From Rhodococcus sp. ARC_M6 (GTDB lineage: Bacteria; Actinomycetota; Actinomycetes; Mycobacteriales; Mycobacteriaceae): a stretch of 64,000 nt of DNA. The stretch is from contig NZ_JALGQH010000003.1 in NCBI RefSeq assembly GCF_022810305.1, positions 1-64,000 on the forward strand. Direction: 5' to 3'. A program made the translations under genes and the position numbers. Under the pieces are notes generated by a model. It was given only the letters and a program-made list of their open reading frames with translations. It was not told where the DNA came from and did not search any database. Of the stretch, positions 44,074 through 54,300 are shown piece after piece. How positions within the stretch are numbered: position 1 is the first letter of the stretch; each line of letters starts with the position of its first letter.

Positions 44074-44766
44074 TCAGCCGAGTTGTTCGTGGATCTTTCT
44101 GCTGATTTCCTCGGCGGAAGTTCCCGGAGAAAATGCCACTACCAGGACGGACTTCTCCATAGTGGTGATTTCCTTGGATCCTGGTACCACCCCGTACGTA
44201 CGACGCACATCAAGCAGCGCCTGACGCAATGCGTCGGCGGTGGCATCGGAATCGCCTTTGATCATGCTTCGCAAAAGGTAGTTGTGGCACGCAGTGACAG
44301 CGGCGGCAAAGCCGACGACTTTGAGTACCGGTTCGCGAGGCACAGAGCTACGTAGGTAATCGACGAAGAGTCGTTCGTAGCGGAACCCGGTGACCAGTTC
44401 GCGGTCACGCAGCGCGGGAACATGCTGGACGACGCGGTACCGCCGCATCGACAGGTCACGGTTCTGCTGGAAGAAGTCGAAGACCAATCCGGCTGCTTCG
44501 CACACCGACGCCCACGGATCGGTGGAATCGGCTGACAGGAATTCCGCTACGTGCTGGAGTAGCGACTCGTGATCTGCGAAGATCACGTCTTCCTTGGACC
44601 GGAACTGTCGGAAGAACGTGCGACGCGATACTCCGGCAGCAGCGGCGATCTGTTCGACGGTGGTGGCGTCGTAGCCGTTTTCGGAGAACAGTCGAATTGC
44701 CTGGGACGCGACATGGACCCGGAACTGTGCCGGGTCGGTTCCGGGGATGTCTGCGCGTTCACTCAT
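44074..44766 (-). CDS. TetR/AcrR family regulator
   Basis: The 230-residue protein has the HTH VEQIAAAAGVSRRTFFRQF, followed by a helical ligand domain and a C-terminal extension (MEKSVLVVAFSPGTSAEEIS). It lies upstream of the FadE25-like gene on the same strand, so it may regulate the beta-oxidation genes or itself. No palindrome was seen in the 136-base gap to fadE. Target unknown. Confidence 0.88.
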   Translation of the reverse strand: MSERADIPGTDPAQFRVHVASQAIRLFSENGYDATTVEQIAAAAGVSRRTFFRQFRSKEDVIFADHESLLQHVAEFLSADSTDPWASVCEAAGLVFDFFQQNRDLSMRRYRVVQHVPALRDRELVTGFRYERLFVDYLRSSVPREPVLKVVGFAAAVTACHNYLLRSMIKGDSDATADALRQALLDVRRTYGVVPGSKEITTMEKSVLVVAFSPGTSAEEISRKIHEQLG

Positions 44767-44823
44767 ACGGACAAGTATTGCGCCTGCAGCCGGTGTGACG
44801 GACCATGGCAGATTAACGACCGC

Positions 44824-45444
44824 TCAACGATGTGCGGTGGACGTGAATTGGAATGTTGCCGCCTCGACGATTTCCCCAGGCGTAATAGCGATCTCCTCGT
44901 TCAGCCATGCGGTGACCAGCTCGGCCAAGCCGCCCACGAACAGCAGTCCGTTGATCTCACCCTGATGTGGTGGCCACGCTCGGTCTCCGTACATACGTGT
45001 GGCTTCATCCGCCACCATCTGGGCAAAGCCCCGCAGTGCTGCGCGTCGATGAGTGCGGAGGGGTTCGAACGCGGCGGATTCGATCATCGCGACCCGCCCC
45101 TTGCGCGGATCGTCCGTAAGGATGGTGACAAATGACGCGATGGCATTTTGTACGCGCTGCTCGAGCGTTCCGGTGCTCGCTCGAAGCGCGGACAGTCCGG
45201 CGTCACGGATCTCGTCGGCGATTCCGTCCAGGACTTTGTGCAGTAATTCGTCTCTGCTGGTGAAGCTTTCGTAAAAGTATCGCTCCGTCAACTTGGCGTG
45301 CGCGCAGATGGCGGTCATCGTGGCGCCGCGATTTCCTGCGACCGCAAATACTTCCAGTCCAGCCTCGAGCAAGCTTTCGCGACGCAGTGCTGCGCGCTGG
45401 TCGCCGCTCAGGCCGGCATACCGACGCGGCGTAGGAGAAGTCAT
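44824..45444 (-). CDS. TetR/AcrR family regulator, divergent from P450
   Basis: The 206-residue protein has HTH segments TMTAICAHAKLTERYFYESF and TSRDELLHKVLDGIADE, typical of TetR repressors with a helical effector domain. It diverges from the P450 gene, and a perfect inverted repeat (ATCTGACAG/CTGTCAGAT) sits between them. It is almost certainly the repressor of the P450 and of itself; the effector is probably a P450 substrate. Confidence 0.9.
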   Translation of the reverse strand: MTSPTPRRYAGLSGDQRAALRRESLLEAGLEVFAVAGNRGATMTAICAHAKLTERYFYESFTSRDELLHKVLDGIADEIRDAGLSALRASTGTLEQRVQNAIASFVTILTDDPRKGRVAMIESAAFEPLRTHRRAALRGFAQMVADEATRMYGDRAWPPHQGEINGLLFVGGLAELVTAWLNEEIAITPGEIVEAATFQFTSTAHR

Positions 45445-45489
45445 AGTTCGATATTGACAGACGCAATCGCTGTGACGCAGACTGCAGGT

Positions 45490-45513
45490 ATCTGACAGGA
45501 TGCACTGTCAGAT
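45490..45513. promoter_or_regulatory. perfect 9-bp palindromic operator upstream of P450
   Basis: ATCTGACAG and CTGTCAGAT are exact inverse arms with a 6-base spacer, 24 bases before the P450 ATG and 45 bases before the divergent TetR start. Position and symmetry point to the TetR binding site. Confidence 0.8.
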
Positions 45514-45536
45514 TGAAACGGGAGTTGAGGTTCATC

Positions 45537-46925
45537 ATGTCCAAGATCCTGGCCAGCCCACCCGCACGCTCACAGTTGCACCCGATCTCGGGCCGAGCAG
45601 GGCTGCCCGTCGTCGGGCACGCACTCGAGTACATCCGCAATCCACTCGCTTTGATGCAAAAGCATTGGGATCGTTACGGCGAGGTCTCGTGGTTCTCGAT
45701 GGTCGGTCGGCGTTGGATCGCTGTTCTCGGACCTGACGCTTGCCAAGAAGTGCTGCAGAACAAGGATCGAGCTTTTGTCAACAGCGATGGTTGGTCAGTC
45801 CTGATCGGCCCCTTCTTTCACGGTGGCTTAATGCTTCTCGATTCGGAAGAGCACCTACGGCACCGTCGAATCATGCAGCAGGCGTTCACCCGATCGCGAC
45901 TCGAGAAGACGGTCGAAGTTCTCAACCCGGCGATCGACGCGGCACTTGACGCCTGGATCCCCACTGACGGATTTCGTGCATACACGGAAGTCAAAACGCT
46001 CACCCTCGATCTCGCCACCACCATCTTCATGGGCGGCGCGGAAGGAACCACCGAAAGCGAGATTTCCTCGGTGAAGGAGGCCTTCGTCGATTGCGTCCAG
46101 GCGGCAACCTCGGTGATCCGCTATCCCGTCCCGGGGACCCGATGGAAGCGAGGACTCGACGGACGCCGAGTCCTGGAAGACTTCTTTCGTCGCTACCTAC
46201 CGGCGCGACGAACTCGTGAAACCGACGACCTGTTCTCCGTGCTCTGTCACATCGAATCCGAAGCAGGGCAACGCTTCAGCGACGACGAGGTGATCAATCA
46301 TATGATCTTCCTACTGATGGCCGCGCACGACACCTCTACGATCACCATCTCCACGATGATGCAGTACCTGGGGCAACACCCACAGTGGCAGGACAGGTGT
46401 CGGGCAGAGTCCCTCGCATTAGAGACCTCGACGCCGAGTTATGCAGATCTCGACGGACTGGGCAGCCTCGATCTGGTTATGAAGGAATGTCTCCGAATCG
46501 TCTCTCCCGTACCGGTCATGGCGCGCCGAGCGGTACGCGATACCGAAGTGCAGGGGCACTTCGTGCCGGCGGGGACCTATGCTGCAGTTGCTCCTCACTT
46601 CACCCACCACATGTCGCAATACTGGCCTGAACCAGAGCGTTTCGATCCCGAGCGCTTCGCGGAGCATCGACGCGAAGACAAAGTGCATCGATACGCCTGG
46701 GAACCGTTCGGCGGTGGTGTACACAAATGCCTCGGAATGCACTTCGCCGGTGCCGAGATCAAAGCAATCATGCATCACGTCCTCCTGCGCTTCGACTGGC
46801 ACGTCGACGCAGGTTATGTCGCCCCGCTCAACTTCACGTCCTTGCCGTTCCCTTCCGACGGGCAACCTGTCGATCTGCGTCTACGCCCACTTCTTCCCGC
46901 TGATTCCTTACAGCCGGACACGTAA
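45537..46925 (+). CDS. cytochrome P450
   Basis: The 462-residue soluble haem monooxygenase has the I-helix motif AAHDTS (normally AGxDT; the Gly-x pair is A-H here), the K-helix MKECLRI, and the haem loop EPFGGGVHKCLG with the thiolate Cys near residue 398. It has no membrane anchor and needs separate redox partners, none of which are nearby. The start at 45537 has GAGG upstream. A divergent TetR and palindrome suggest substrate induction. Sterol or fatty-acid hydroxylation is possible; substrate not assigned. Confidence 0.93.
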   Translation: MSKILASPPARSQLHPISGRAGLPVVGHALEYIRNPLALMQKHWDRYGEVSWFSMVGRRWIAVLGPDACQEVLQNKDRAFVNSDGWSVLIGPFFHGGLMLLDSEEHLRHRRIMQQAFTRSRLEKTVEVLNPAIDAALDAWIPTDGFRAYTEVKTLTLDLATTIFMGGAEGTTESEISSVKEAFVDCVQAATSVIRYPVPGTRWKRGLDGRRVLEDFFRRYLPARRTRETDDLFSVLCHIESEAGQRFSDDEVINHMIFLLMAAHDTSTITISTMMQYLGQHPQWQDRCRAESLALETSTPSYADLDGLGSLDLVMKECLRIVSPVPVMARRAVRDTEVQGHFVPAGTYAAVAPHFTHHMSQYWPEPERFDPERFAEHRREDKVHRYAWEPFGGGVHKCLGMHFAGAEIKAIMHHVLLRFDWHVDAGYVAPLNFTSLPFPSDGQPVDLRLRPLLPADSLQPDT

Positions 46926-46942
46926 GAAGCTGCTGGACTGAA

Positions 46943-48541
46943 CTACGTGGCAGTGGCCCGGAGTTCGAACTTGAGGACCTTGCCAGTCGGGGTGCGAGGA
47001 AGTTCCAGCGGGAAGACGATGTCGCGAGGCACCTTGTAGCCGGCCAGCAAGGAGCGGGTGTGCTCGACAAGTTCTTCAGCGGTAGCGGTCAAACCCTTGC
47101 CCAGAACCACAAATGCCTTGGGACGCTCACCCCACTTCTCGTCAGGGACACCGATCACGGCGACGTCGACCACTGCAGGATGGCTCATGATCGCCTGCTC
47201 CACCTCGACGGTAGAGATGTTCTCGCCGCCGGAGATGATGATGTCCTTCGCGCGGTCCTTGAGTTGGATGTATCCGTCGGGATGCATGACACCGAGATCG
47301 CCGGTGTGGAACCAGCCACCGGCAAAGGCCTGCGCAGTGGCGGCTTCGTCGCGGTAGTACCCGAGCATCACATTGTTGCCGCGCAGCATGATCTCGCCCA
47401 TGGCGACGCCGTCGGCGGGGACGTCGTTCATATCGGGATCGACGACGCGGGCGTTCTCGGCCTGCACCATCCCGACGCCCTGACGAGAGAGCAATGCGGC
47501 GCGCTCGGCGGGCGACTTCTCGTCCCAGGACTCTTGGTACTCACAGATCGTGTACGGCCCGTACACCTCTGTGAGTCCGTAGACATGGACGACGGTGATG
47601 CCGATTTCTTCGAGTTGACCGATGACTGTCGGCGACGGGGGAGCGCCCGCGGTGGTGATGCGCAGGGTGTTGACCTTGTGGGCCTGTTCCGCGCCGGCGA
47701 TCGTGGAGCAGACCGTCGGAGCCCCGCACAGATGTGTCACGCCGAGGTTGTCGATGGCGTCCCAGATGGCGTCGGCGCGGACAGCGCGCAAGCAGATGTG
47801 GGTACCGGCGGCCTGAGTGACGGCCCAGGGTGTGCACCAGCCGTTGCAGTGGAACATCGGCAGCGTCCACAGGTACTTCGTGGATCCGTCGAAGCCGTTG
47901 TGGAAGGTCTCGCCGAGGGAGTTGAGGTATGCCCCGCGGTGGGAGTACATGACGCCCTTGGGTTTTCCAGTGGTACCGGAGGTGTAATTGATGGCGATGC
48001 ACTGCTGTTCGTCGTCGACGCCCCAGTGCAGCGGCTGATCGCCGAGTGCTTCGCCCTCGGCCAACAGGTCTTCGTATTGTGCGGTGACGATTCCGGCAGG
48101 AACTTCGGGGGCGGGCACCGTCGAATCGGGGATCTCGATGATTTCGCGCAAGCTCGATACGTTTGTCTTGGAGGAGGCGACGGAACCGACAAATTCGGAG
48201 TCGACAAACAGGATCGTGGTGCCCGAGTGATCGAGGATGTATTCGAGTTCGGGGCCCGCCAGACGCGAATTGAGAGCGATGAGTACGCCGCCGGCCAGAG
48301 GGACGGCGAAGTGGGCAAACAGCATCTCGGGGATGTTCGGCGCCAGGTAGGCGATGCGATCACCGGGTTGGATGCGCCCACGCAGTACTCGCGCGAGCGT
48401 GGCTACCTCTTCGCCGAATTCGCGGTACGTGTACGTCCGGTCGCCATGGATGACGGCGGTGCGATCGGGGAACACCGATGCACTGCGTTCGAGAAAACGC
48501 AGCGGGCTGAGCGGGGTGTTATTGGCTGTCGGTGCAGACAC
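46943..48541 (-). CDS. acyl-CoA synthetase (AMP-forming)
   Basis: The 532-residue ANL-superfamily ligase activates a carboxylic acid with ATP and CoA. Signature motifs: NYTSGTTGKPKGVMYSH (P-loop), VYGLTEVYGPYT, the GGWFHTGDLGVMHPDGYIQL hinge, and the catalytic Lys in PRTPTGKVLK. It resembles medium/long-chain or FadD3/35-like actinobacterial ligases. The GTG at 48541 has GGAGG 5 bases upstream. It converges with the P450 gene (17-base gap); a functional link with the P450 is possible but unproven. Confidence 0.9.
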   Translation of the reverse strand: MSAPTANNTPLSPLRFLERSASVFPDRTAVIHGDRTYTYREFGEEVATLARVLRGRIQPGDRIAYLAPNIPEMLFAHFAVPLAGGVLIALNSRLAGPELEYILDHSGTTILFVDSEFVGSVASSKTNVSSLREIIEIPDSTVPAPEVPAGIVTAQYEDLLAEGEALGDQPLHWGVDDEQQCIAINYTSGTTGKPKGVMYSHRGAYLNSLGETFHNGFDGSTKYLWTLPMFHCNGWCTPWAVTQAAGTHICLRAVRADAIWDAIDNLGVTHLCGAPTVCSTIAGAEQAHKVNTLRITTAGAPPSPTVIGQLEEIGITVVHVYGLTEVYGPYTICEYQESWDEKSPAERAALLSRQGVGMVQAENARVVDPDMNDVPADGVAMGEIMLRGNNVMLGYYRDEAATAQAFAGGWFHTGDLGVMHPDGYIQLKDRAKDIIISGGENISTVEVEQAIMSHPAVVDVAVIGVPDEKWGERPKAFVVLGKGLTATAEELVEHTRSLLAGYKVPRDIVFPLELPRTPTGKVLKFELRATAT

Positions 48542-48700
48542 GGGTTCCTCCGAAGGTGACGTGGTCGGACGCTGTCGCCCACGCACCACTCTAAGTGTGA
48601 TCGGGACAACAAATGCTCGGGTTGCACGCTATTGTGCGGCCGACGAAGCCGCTACCCTCTGAAGTGGGTATGTGCCATCAACCCCCGACCAGGAGGGCAC

Positions 48701-49552
48701 GTGAACAGGGTTTTGAGGCCGAGCGACGACGACGCATTACGCGCAGCGCTGCGTCGCTTGCATCCGCAAACCGAGTTGCCGGTCCTGTTCGGCGGCTGCG
48801 TGAGCGGGAACTCGTTGATCATCACCGGCTACGTCGGAACGCGCACCAACATCCTGCGAAACCTCGAGATCAACGCCGAGTGCGGACTTGGTGGGCGTGC
48901 GATCGCGGAACAGCGACCCGGCGCGGTGCAGGACTATGCCAACTCGTCGCACATCACGCACGACTACGACCACGAGGTCGGTACCGAGCGAATTGAGTCG
49001 TTGATGGCGGTTCCCATCGTCGTTCGGGGCAAGACGCGCGGCGCGCTCTACGGCGGCTTGCGGGCCAATCTGCCGATCGGGGATGTGATCGCAGACAAGA
49101 TGATGCGCGCGTCGTATTCGCTCGCTCGTGAGATCGAGATTCGAGACGAAGTGGATCGGCGCGTCGCGATGCTTGATGCCGCTGCAGTGGAGCAGGTTTC
49201 GATTCGCGAAGCCGAGGTGTCCGTGGCGTTGACCGAGAGCTTTCTGGCATTGAGTGAGATCGCAGCCGGACTCGAGGACAAGGGCGTCAGCGCGCAGATG
49301 CAGGCGATTGAAGCAAAACTTAGGGCATTGGCATCGCCGAATCGAGTGGAGGGCGAGGTTGTTCTCTCGCCGCGTGAAACCGAAGTGATGCGCTATGTCG
49401 CGCTTGGTCTGCGCAATGCGGAAATCGCGGAGCGACTCTCCTTGAGCGTCGAAACGGTGAAGACGTACATGCGCAACCTCATGGGCAAGCTCGACGTGCG
49501 GAGCCGTCACGCGGCGGTTGTGGAGGCCAAGCGGCAGGGACTGATTTTGTAG
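48701..49552 (+). CDS. LuxR family regulator with N-terminal GAF-like domain
   Basis: The 283-residue protein has a GAF-like sensor (GLGGRAIAEQRPGAVQDYAN, SLMAVPIVVRGKTRGALYGG), a coiled-coil linker, and a C-terminal LuxR HTH (LSPRETEVMRYVALGLRNAE, IAERLSLSVETVKTYMRNL). It resembles regulators of acetone/acetophenone or aromatic degradation that respond to small ligands. GTG at 48701 follows AGGAGGG. It diverges from the acyl-CoA synthetase and is likely its activator. Confidence 0.9.
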   Translation: MNRVLRPSDDDALRAALRRLHPQTELPVLFGGCVSGNSLIITGYVGTRTNILRNLEINAECGLGGRAIAEQRPGAVQDYANSSHITHDYDHEVGTERIESLMAVPIVVRGKTRGALYGGLRANLPIGDVIADKMMRASYSLAREIEIRDEVDRRVAMLDAAAVEQVSIREAEVSVALTESFLALSEIAAGLEDKGVSAQMQAIEAKLRALASPNRVEGEVVLSPRETEVMRYVALGLRNAEIAERLSLSVETVKTYMRNLMGKLDVRSRHAAVVEAKRQGLIL

Positions 49553-49653
49553 GCAAGTCCCGGTAAGCGGAATCGGGCGGCCGCTGCGACTGAACAGCTT
49601 GATATGACGGACCTCACAATCGTACGAGCCGTACACGAGTGATGAGGGCATCG

Positions 49654-51081
49654 ATGCAGGATTTGTTCGACAACAGCGACATGACCGGCCTGGCCGAGGC
49701 GATCCGCAAGGGAGACGTATCGGCAAAGGAAGTGTTGGAGTTCAGTCTGAGCCGACTCGACGAGCGCAATCCTGCGGTCAACGCTGTGATCAGTGAATGC
49801 CGTGACGAAGCGCGCAACGAAGTGGCTGCAGGCCTGCCCGACGGGCCACTCCACGGCATCCCGTTCGTGATCAAGGACCTCGGCATGGACGTCGCGGGCC
49901 TGCCCAGCACGAACGGATCTCGATTGTTTGCTGACGCTGTGGCAGAAGAGGATTCCACGCTCGTCGAGAGGTACCGTCGCGCCGGGCTCGTCATTATCGG
50001 TAAGACCAACACTCCTGAGTTCGGTAAGAACGCAAGCACCGAACCGGCGCTGTTCGGCCCCACTCGTAACCCTTATGCACTTGATCGATCGCCTGGAGGA
50101 TCCTCGGGTGGTACGGCAGCGGCCGTTGCGGTGGGTATCGTGCCTGCCGGCCATGGCAGCGATGGCGGCGGATCGATCCGCATTCCGGCATCGGCCTGCG
50201 GCTTGGTCGGGCTCAAGCCCAGTCGCGGTCGAACGCCGACGGCGCCGGCACGAACTTTGTTCGCGTCGCCGATGGGCGTTCATCACGCGCTCACCCGAAG
50301 TGTGCGGGACACCGCGTTGCTCCTCGATCTTTCCGCCGGACCGACCGTGGGCGATCCGTACGTGATCCTGGCGCCGAAGCGGCCGTACGTCGAGGAAGTG
50401 GGCGCGGATCCCGGACGGTTGCGGATCGCTCTGAGTAACGCGTTGCCGGATGGCACCCCGGTGGACCCGGAGTGCGCGGCCGTCACCACGACCGTTGCCG
50501 GTCTGCTCGAAGAACTCGGTCACCATGTCACCGAAGGTGCCCCGGACTTTCCGCTCGATGCGCTCACTGCCGGGCTTTCCGTGTTGATGGGTATTCCCAT
50601 GACCATTGAGGTTGACGCACGACTCGAGGTCGTGAACCGCGCAATCCGCGACGACGACCTCGAGCCGATGGCTCGGATGATCTACGACCGCGCGAAGACC
50701 GAGAGTGCGACCAACGTCGTCAAAGCACTGCAGGAACTCGAGCGGGCGGCCCAGGTGATCGGCGCGTTCTTTGTCGATCACGATCTGTTGCTTACCCCGA
50801 CGATGGCTCGGCCGGCCGCACCGCTGGGTCTACTCGATACGGCGAATCCCATGTCGATCTGGGAGCACTCGGCCGGATACAGCGGCTTGACCAGTCCGTT
50901 CAACAGCTCTGGTCAGCCGGCGATTTCCTTGCCGATGGGTCATGACTCGGCCGGTGTTCCTATCGGCGTGCAGTTGGTTGCCGCGTTCGGGCGCGAAGAT
51001 TTGCTGATTCAGGTTGCGTCGCAACTCGAAACGGCACGTCCGTGGTCCATCGCCCCGGTATGGCCGCCGACCCAGGGATAA
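49654..51081 (+). CDS. amidase (amidase signature family)
   Basis: The 475-residue enzyme has the Ser-cisSer-Lys triad: Lys in VIKDLGMD, cis-Ser in [14 protein letters not shown], and the nucleophile in [13 protein letters not shown]. It hydrolyses aliphatic or aryl amides to acid and ammonia. The ATG at 49654 is preferred (GAGGGC 4 bases before) over the closely spaced upstream starts. A hairpin terminator follows. It is adjacent to, but separated by a terminator from, the large ligase-transporter cluster. Confidence 0.92.
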   Translation: MQDLFDNSDMTGLAEAIRKGDVSAKEVLEFSLSRLDERNPAVNAVISECRDEARNEVAAGLPDGPLHGIPFVIKDLGMDVAGLPSTNGSRLFADAVAEEDSTLVERYRRAGLVIIGKTNTPEFGKNASTEPALFGPTRNPYALDRSPGGSSGGTAAAVAVGIVPAGHGSDGGGSIRIPASACGLVGLKPSRGRTPTAPARTLFASPMGVHHALTRSVRDTALLLDLSAGPTVGDPYVILAPKRPYVEEVGADPGRLRIALSNALPDGTPVDPECAAVTTTVAGLLEELGHHVTEGAPDFPLDALTAGLSVLMGIPMTIEVDARLEVVNRAIRDDDLEPMARMIYDRAKTESATNVVKALQELERAAQVIGAFFVDHDLLLTPTMARPAAPLGLLDTANPMSIWEHSAGYSGLTSPFNSSGQPAISLPMGHDSAGVPIGVQLVAAFGREDLLIQVASQLETARPWSIAPVWPPTQG

Positions 51082-51096
51082 CAGCGCGACAATAGC

Positions 51097-51136
51097 GGTT
51101 CGGCGGTGTGTTCTTTACACACTGCCGGGCCGTTTT
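51097..51136 (+). terminator. hairpin terminator after amidase
   Basis: CGGCGGTGTGT pairs with ACACACTGCCG around TCTTT (one mismatch), with GGTT/GGCC extending the base, followed by TTTTG. It ends amidase transcription. The rest of 51137-51339 holds only the presumed promoter of the next cluster; no gene is seen there. Confidence 0.8.
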
Positions 51137-51339
51137 GTCGTGCGTCGAGCGGGGTCGACGGGGCTCCAGGAACTCAAAAGTATTTCTAATCGAAATATCC
51201 CATGTTGAACGACTCTTCTGCGTAGTATCCACAATGAGCGGTAGTGAGTAGTCGCCTCGAGTAGAACAAGTAGGCGTCGATCCGCATCGAGTTTTCGCCC
51301 AGCGCGACCGAACTGCGTTGTCACAGAAATGGATCAAGG

Positions 51340-54300
51340 ATGGTCGTTCAACCGGACATGGCACACCGGCGTTCTCTGGCCGTGGAAGAACTAACAGGCC
51401 CGGGGCAGTTGTTCGAGGTGGCTGACGAATCCGTGCGCGGCCATGTCATGCCGGTGTTCACTAACCGGGCGCACACGCTTCGTGAGATTCTGGCCGCATC
51501 GGTCCGGTACGGCGATGCCGAGTATCTGGTGTGTGACGAACTGCGGATCACGTTCGCCGATCATTTCTCTCGTGTGGCGTCACTAGCGGAGGAGTTGCGA
51601 CGCACGTACTCGATCGGCAAGGGCGACCGCGTGGCGATTCTGTCTGCGAACAACGCCCAGTGGATCATCACATTCTGGGCGGCGACGTCACTCGGGGCAA
51701 TCGTGGTCGGAATGAACGCGATGTGGTCCGCTCCCGAGATCGATTACGGCATGAAGCATTCCACTCCGAAACTTCTTGTCGCCGATGCAAAACGACGAGA
51801 ACTGCTCGGTGATGTGAACGTGCCGGTGCTGTCCGTCGAATCCGACGTACCGCGGTTGTCCACGGTGCACGTGGCCGCAGAACTGTCGACCGGCGCTATT
51901 GACGAGGACGATCCCGCCGTCATCTTGTATACCAGCGGCACAACCGGGAGACCGAAGGGTGCAACACACTCGCATCGGAACATCATCACGGCAAACGACT
52001 TTCACCGATTCAACGACGCGTTGGCAACGCATCTCGGAAGTCCACCCGCGGACCGGCGGTTTCTCCTGTCGAATCCGCTGTTCCACATCGCGTCACTGCA
52101 CAATCTCGCCGTTCCACGGTTGTCGATCGGTGACACCGCAGTCATCTATAGCGGGCGCTTCGAGATCGAACGTGTGCTGCGATTGATCGAGCGTGAGCAG
52201 GTCACCAACTGGGGAGCTGTGCCGACGATGGCGAATCGCCTTGTTTCGCATGGTGATCTGTCCCGATACGATCTGTCCTCACTCAAGACGATGTCACTGG
52301 GATCGGCGCCGTCGTCGACGGCGCTGAAGGAGAAGGTCCGCGAACTGTTACCGGTGGCAGGGCGTTCGTTGGGGACGACGTACGGGCTCACCGAGTCGTC
52401 CACAGGAGCCACCTTGGCGACAGCAGCCGATCTCGAGGACTACCCCGATTCCGTGGGTCGCCCCGTCGTCACGATGAGTGTCGAGATCCGGGACGACAAC
52501 GGTCATCGGCTCCCGGACGGTTACGAGGGCGAGATATGCCTGCGCGGGCCGCACGTGATGGTGGGCTACTGGAACAACGAATCCGCGACGTCGGCGGCAC
52601 TCGACGCGGAAGGATGGCTGCGCACCGGAGATCTGGGGTTCATGGCAGACGGTCACCTTCGCGTCAGCAGCCGTCGTTCCGATCTGATTCTGCGTGGTGG
52701 GGAGAACATCTACCCGGTCGAGGTCGAGAACGTTCTCAGTGAGCACCCGGCAGTGCAGGAATGCGCGGTAATCGGAATTCCCCAAGCGGACTACGGCGAA
52801 GAAGTGGCAGCAATTGTTGTTGTCGAGGAGCCGGGATCCGTCACGGAGGTAGAGCTGCTCGGGTATCTGCGGGAACGCCTCGCCAAGTACAAGGTTCCGT
52901 CGCGATGGCGACTGACAACAGAACCGTTACCGCGCAATGCAACCGGAAAAGTGGTACGCAAACAACTCGATGTCGACGCGGAACCGGCGATCGTCTCGGA
53001 GAATCGTCACGCCTGGACTCCCTTGTTGGCTGCACTCGATGAGCGCCGCCTGGCGGCTCGGGCAATGGGTGGGCCGGACAAGCTGCTGCGTTACCGACGA
53101 TTCGGCCGGGTGGATTCCCGAGAGCGCATAACAAAGCTGTTGGATCACGGCACTTTCCAGGAAATCGGCGTTCTCGCCGGCGACACATCGATACCGTCGG
53201 ATGGATTTGTTGCCGGATCCGGTCTTCTCGACGGTCGACCGGTTCTGGTCGGTTCGGAGGACTTCACGGTTGCCGGCGGATCGATCGGGACTGCGGCCGC
53301 AACCAAACGTGCCCGCATCGCGGAACTTGCCAAGCGGGAGCGTATTCCGTTGATCATGTTGTTGGAAGGCGCGGGGCATCGGGCCACCAATGCACTGCAC
53401 CCGCATCGGCCGGCACCCAACGATCTTCAAGCGATGGCGGAACTTTCAGGACTTGTTCCAACGGTCTCGGTAGTCTGTGGTCCGTCCGCCGGCCACGGTG
53501 CACTCACTGCACCTATGTCTGATTTTGTGGTGATGATCGAAGGTCACGGCGCACTGTTTACTGCGGGCCCACCATTGGTGGAGGCGTCGCTGGGCGAAAA
53601 GGTGACCAAGGAAGATCTTGGTGGGCCGCACGTGCACGCCGTGCAGAGTGGTGTCGCAGACAATGTGGCCGCAGACGTCGACTCTGCGCTCGCGATGGCT
53701 CGGCGCTACCTGTCGTATTTTCCGTCGAATGCGTGGAGTCGCACGGAACACTCGGATGCCGAAGCCCCCATTGCGGCACCACGGTCACTCGAAACTCTTC
53801 TCGACATCGTTCCGCCGAATCCTCGTATCCCGTATGACATGCGAGATGTGTTGTCAGTGATGGTGGACGAGGACAGTCTTTTCGAACTGCAGCCACACCA
53901 CGGTTCTTCCGTGATCACTGCACTGGCCAGGATGGGTGGTCGAGCAGTCGCCGTCGTAGCAAATCAGCCACTGGTACTAGCTGGTGCGCTCGACGTTGCA
54001 GCGGCGGAGAAGGCAACGCGGTTCATCGAGATGACCGGCGCTTTTCATCTGCCGTTGATCTTCCTGGCCGATAACCCGGGTGTTCTGGCGGGAAGTAAGT
54101 CCGAACGAGACGGGATACTTCGGGCGAGTGCTCGAATGTTTGCGGCTCAGCATCGGTCAACGGTGCCGAAAATGCATGTGACAGTGCGGAAAGCGTTCGG
54201 CTTCGGTGGATCCGTGATGGGGCAAAATGCTTTTGACCGTCAGACGATTTCACTCTCCTTTCCTGGCGGCATGTTGGGTGGAATTCCGGCCGCCGTGGGT

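Noticed and set aside
47060..48559. 499-residue plus-strand frame opposite the acyl-CoA synthetase
   Set aside because: The antisense frame contains no family motif, while the minus-strand frame has complete ligase motifs.
49507..50781. 424-residue minus-strand frame opposite the amidase
   Set aside because: Shadow frame; the amidase triad is intact on the plus strand.
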